Below, piece after piece: positions 50,404-64,000 of a DNA stretch of 64,000 bases (within the stretch, counting starts at the first letter, position 1; each line of letters begins with the position of its first letter). The notes beneath the pieces were generated by a model. It was not told the DNA's origin. It saw only the letters and a list, made by a program, of their open reading frames with translations, and did not search any database. Source of the DNA: Archivesica marissinica (taxonomy: Eukaryota > Mollusca > Bivalvia > Venerida > Vesicomyidae); contig CM026400.1 of NCBI GenBank assembly GCA_014843695.1, positions 36,936,234 to 37,000,233 on the forward strand, read 5' to 3'. Position numbers and translations under genes: made by a program.

Positions 50404-51535
50404 GGAATTGGTACCCAGACAGGAGCGCAGCGAGCAGAGTGCTGTTCAGTTGGAGTCTTCAAAATAGGATGCAGAGGAGAAAAGTGAAATTACATTTTCG
50501 CTACTTAAACTTAACATTCAAGGACTGGTCGGTCGGCGATAAAACAAATTGAACACACCAGAACTAAATGTATCACTAAGAAATAAAGATGTGATACAAA
50601 TGACTGAAACCTGGTAATAATGATAACGTCGGCTGTACTGTAGCATCCTAAATCAACATTGTTTCAGCCGGAGTATGACTCTATACATTTAATGATAGAT
50701 TTATTAGTGGTGAATTTCAGTTCATGTTTGAAGCATACACAGATTTGTAAAAAACTATTTTTTTTTAAAAATATGCGATCCAATATATTATTTCTCACTT
50801 ATAGAAGTTTGTCAGGAAACTCCTAAATATGGACTATTTCCCAAGCCATTGGTCAGAGAGTTTTCATAGTGCCACTGCATAAAAAGGTACCCAGAACGTT
50901 CGGAAAACTAAAGGGGAATACTACTTTTGAGTACGCTGGGAACGTTAGTTTCAATGAAGCTAAATACAAGACTAAATATATGGGCGGACTCATCAAATAT
51001 ATGTAGAAGCACAAGCTGGTTTAAGAGAAGATAAGATAAATGTTATTTTGAGTCGACAAAAATAGCAACAATACAACACATGTTCTGAGTGAGCTTTTGA
51101 ACCGACTATATATAACATAAAATAATGGTAACTGCTATAAAATTAGAATCCCTGTTAATAGTATGTATATTTATTATTAATTATTGAGAACAAATGGTCA
51201 ATAGTTGTGTATTACATTGGCGTGATACAGTCTACTAAATGACAACAATAAAGCGATTGGGTTTTTTATTGGCGACTTTACTAAAGCTTTCGACTATGTG
51301 GTGAGAGAAAGCATCTGATTAAAATTAATTAAGAAACCAATGAAAAGAAAGACAATTGTTCATTTCACGATCTCCCCTACTATTATTGCACCTGAAAATC
51401 GAATAATTATCTATATCAACAATAATAGTACTATAATGTTTAGTGTTTGCAACATATCATTTGTATATATGTATTTGACGATGTACCATGTACAAGTCTT
51501 AATAAAATGTCTGTTCTGTTCTGTTCATGTTATTC
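50404..51535 (+). pseudogene. Internally deleted LINE, plus strand
   Basis: Around 50500-50620 in shifting frames reads LNIQGLVG, LNTPELNVSLRNKDVIQMTETW, resembling the start of a LINE endonuclease (N.qgl....el......di...TETW). At 51250-51340 are the RT words IGDFTKAFDYVVRE. At 51480-51535 a 3' end taataaaatgtctgttctgt with (tgttc)n follows. About 4 kb of a normal element is missing and no frame is continuous. Confidence 0.65.
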
Positions 51536-52539
51536 AAGCCTCGTAAATATTTGTTATCGTAAGCCTCATTATTTCATGTATGCATGTGAAATGAGAGAAT
51601 AAAATGTGTTTTGACTTGACCCGACTTGAATCGGAGGTGCTCTGTATTGTTGAACTGTATTACATTTGATTTCCCCCTTACATCATATCTTGGCAGCCAT
51701 TTTGACTGGCAAGTTTTATTAACGGCAATTTCATGATTTTACTAGTAATTCTTTAATTGCAATAACTTTATTAATTTTGGTTTCTTAATATAAAATTTGG
51801 TATGATTTAAAGGTACTTTTAAATATTAATTTATTTTTTGACAATGATGTATGTATTATAAATTACAAGAACTTAACTTGCACCTATTTTTGAAAGTCTA
51901 TATTCACAGTTAAATATTAATATACAGGTATATTATTATGTATTCGTTATTGATACAAAATGTGTGAAATGATACAAAAATATGTCCATTGAGAGCTTTC
52001 CAACAATGTATGAACGAACCATGGTGATGGGATGAAAAATAAATATTTTATGAAGAAAACAAAATATCGCTACTATATATTATATACATGTATACTATCT
52101 GATCAACTTTGCCATTCAAAATGGCAGCCACAGTAGGAATGATGACGTCACACGGGAACTATGTATTATGCTAATCTATATAGACTTTAATGGTTATTGG
52201 AATTTAAGTATTGACAGATATGGATAATAAGAACATAATTTACATAAAACGTATCAATATAATTGAATAATGTATCACCTTTATCTTGATAGAATTATAC
52301 ATTGACATGGTGGAGCGTTGTACATATAATGACATTATTCCACACATATGAGAATTCGAATGCATAAGATAAGATCAATTTTATTTTGAGTCGGCAAGAT
52401 ATCAACAGTATCAGTGTGCATGTGTGTGGTATGCCAAGTATGGTCCATTTGGAATGTAGGTATTTCCAAACCTAGCAGTCGGTCACACCCACTGAGAAGG
52501 CAAGACGTCGACTACCCCTTTTAATGGCCACCGTTTCGG
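51536..52539. other. 5' flank of the plus-strand tubulin gene
   Basis: No gene. 52256-52366 is the part that recurs in reverse beside the tubulin pseudogene. 52366-52420 (ttttattttgagtcggcaag) has a relative at 51028-51080, so a dispersed repeat lies here. Confidence 0.55.
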
Positions 52540-52716
52540 GCTTACAAATGTGACTATATATATAACGCAACCTTTGACGCGCTGTATACTTCACAGACCA
52601 TGTCGTGACAACGGGCGTCTATAAAACATCGATATTTAGCTAGCTACAAGCCACACTACGAAATCTCCCCGATACCATAACGTTTAGTGGAAAAGTGCTT
52701 GCTGAATTTCTGCATA
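52540..52716 (+). promoter_or_regulatory. Alpha-tubulin promoter and 5' UTR (exon 1)
   Basis: A TATA box, tatatatataa at 52555-52565, is followed by about 150 bp ending at an ATG with a donor-like gttagt directly behind it. Metazoan alpha-tubulin genes commonly split right after the initiator ATG, and exon 2 at 62288 starts with codon 2, so the parts fit. Transcription would start near 52590. The upstream flank is shared with the tubulin pseudogene locus, which supports the assignment. Transcript evidence would be needed for certainty. Confidence 0.6.
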
Positions 52717-63230
<10,514 letters not shown>

Positions 63231-63440
63231 CTTCGGAAAAGTGTGTTTTTACATGAAAAAAACAAAAACTATATAAATACATAGTTTTAAACCTGTTGGA
63301 TTATTTTTAGTTGTTCCGTTTGTGTTTTTGTAATAAAGATATATATTTGATGGAATCCTTCGTATTTCGTTTTCTAATAATACTAATATAATGTAGGTGT
63401 GCGTTTTCTATGTCCTCTAGTATATTATAATGTAGGTATG

Positions 63441-63671
63441 CGATGCATTCCGAATGTAAATCAGGGTCCGATTGTAAACAAGTGCGCGTGACCGACATAC
63501 TCGGAAAGTCCTACTTTCGGTTTCGAGTTTCGTTTTATCGCAAAAACACTGTTTACTAATTGAACATAATTATACAAATTAAAATTTAAGAATGTGTAGC
63601 AGCATTGCTACCCATACCTAAAATTTGAATTTTTCAAATATATTTCATTTCATACGATATAGCTGCTTTAA
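63441..63671. mobile_element. TTAA-flanked MITE, copy 3 (right half only)
   Basis: It matches the right 230 bp of the elements at 12918 and 61080, ending atagctgctttaa. It is cut on the left where an inverted copy of the 36-bp unit abuts it. Confidence 0.85.
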
Positions 63672-63740
63672 ACAACAATATATTTCGTAAATGTTATTGC
63701 TATGCTTATATATATATATATTAAAACTACTCGCGTTCTA

Positions 63741-64000
63741 TACGAGAACAGTTTGACGAGTCGTTTATGTTCAATGTGATGAATATTATTCTTGTGTTGA
63801 CATTTTGGTAATGTCTTGCTTTCATTTATATTGTTATGCAGGTATTAGGTGACAAATAGGCCAATCGGACCGGGTGCATCTTAAAGTTGTGTAAATAGTT
63901 TGTATTGAATGTTTATGTTTGCATATGTCACTTTAATAAAAACTTACTTTCTTACTTCTTATATCATGCTTCTCTGTAGCTTTGTATGTAACCGCCAATC
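63741..64000 (+). repeat. Tubulin intron 2 segment shared with the pseudogene
   Basis: Nearly identical to the reverse complement of 41869-42128. In the pseudogene it leads, after about 85 bp, into exon 3, so the last exon of this gene should start soon after the window end. Confidence 0.9.

Overview
The window looks like a repeat-rich nuclear region of a marine invertebrate, most probably a mollusc. The reasons are split genes with GT/AG introns, several tRNA-derived SINE families, LINE remnants, cut-and-paste transposons and many minisatellites. The lineage is an inference from style; no single sequence proves it. Three runs of exactly 1000 N are scaffold gaps.

Layout. 1-33.8 kb is dominated by one long repeat module present three times: A (1-3202, cut by the window start), B (13866-18257, inverted) and C (28532-33822, same direction as A). 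A and B face each other across about 9 kb of a 25-bp satellite. B and C flank about 10 kb holding a 5'-truncated LINE with a hAT element inside its RNase H region, a Mutator-like element, a second LINE fragment and a hAT-like MITE. 34-40 kb has a candidate CRE/ZNF143-like promoter, LINE debris, foldback MITEs and SINEs. 40.7-42.3 kb is an alpha-tubulin pseudogene on the minus strand. 43-51.5 kb is SINEs, MITEs, two adjacent minisatellites and a gutted LINE. From about 52.5 kb to the end lies what I read as the 5' part of an intact alpha-tubulin gene on the plus strand: TATA promoter and exon 1 ending in ATG, a 9.6-kb first intron, exon 2 (codons 2-76), and the start of intron 2 with a 36-bp minisatellite.

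The most striking single object is in that first intron: a 5.55-kb DNA transposon (54834-60386) with about 350-bp terminal inverted repeats. It carries one large, nearly intact minus-strand gene of about 1,480 residues with N-terminal zinc-binding segments, a conserved central core, an XPG/FEN-like nuclease domain and a C-terminal tesmin/TSO1-like cysteine cluster. It fits the Academ superfamily best.

Ordinary host genes are few: alpha-tubulin (one working copy in part, one dead copy) and perhaps an unidentified transcript starting near 34.6 kb. The very long open frames inside the 25-bp satellite and the minisatellites follow from their unit length and composition and are not called as genes.
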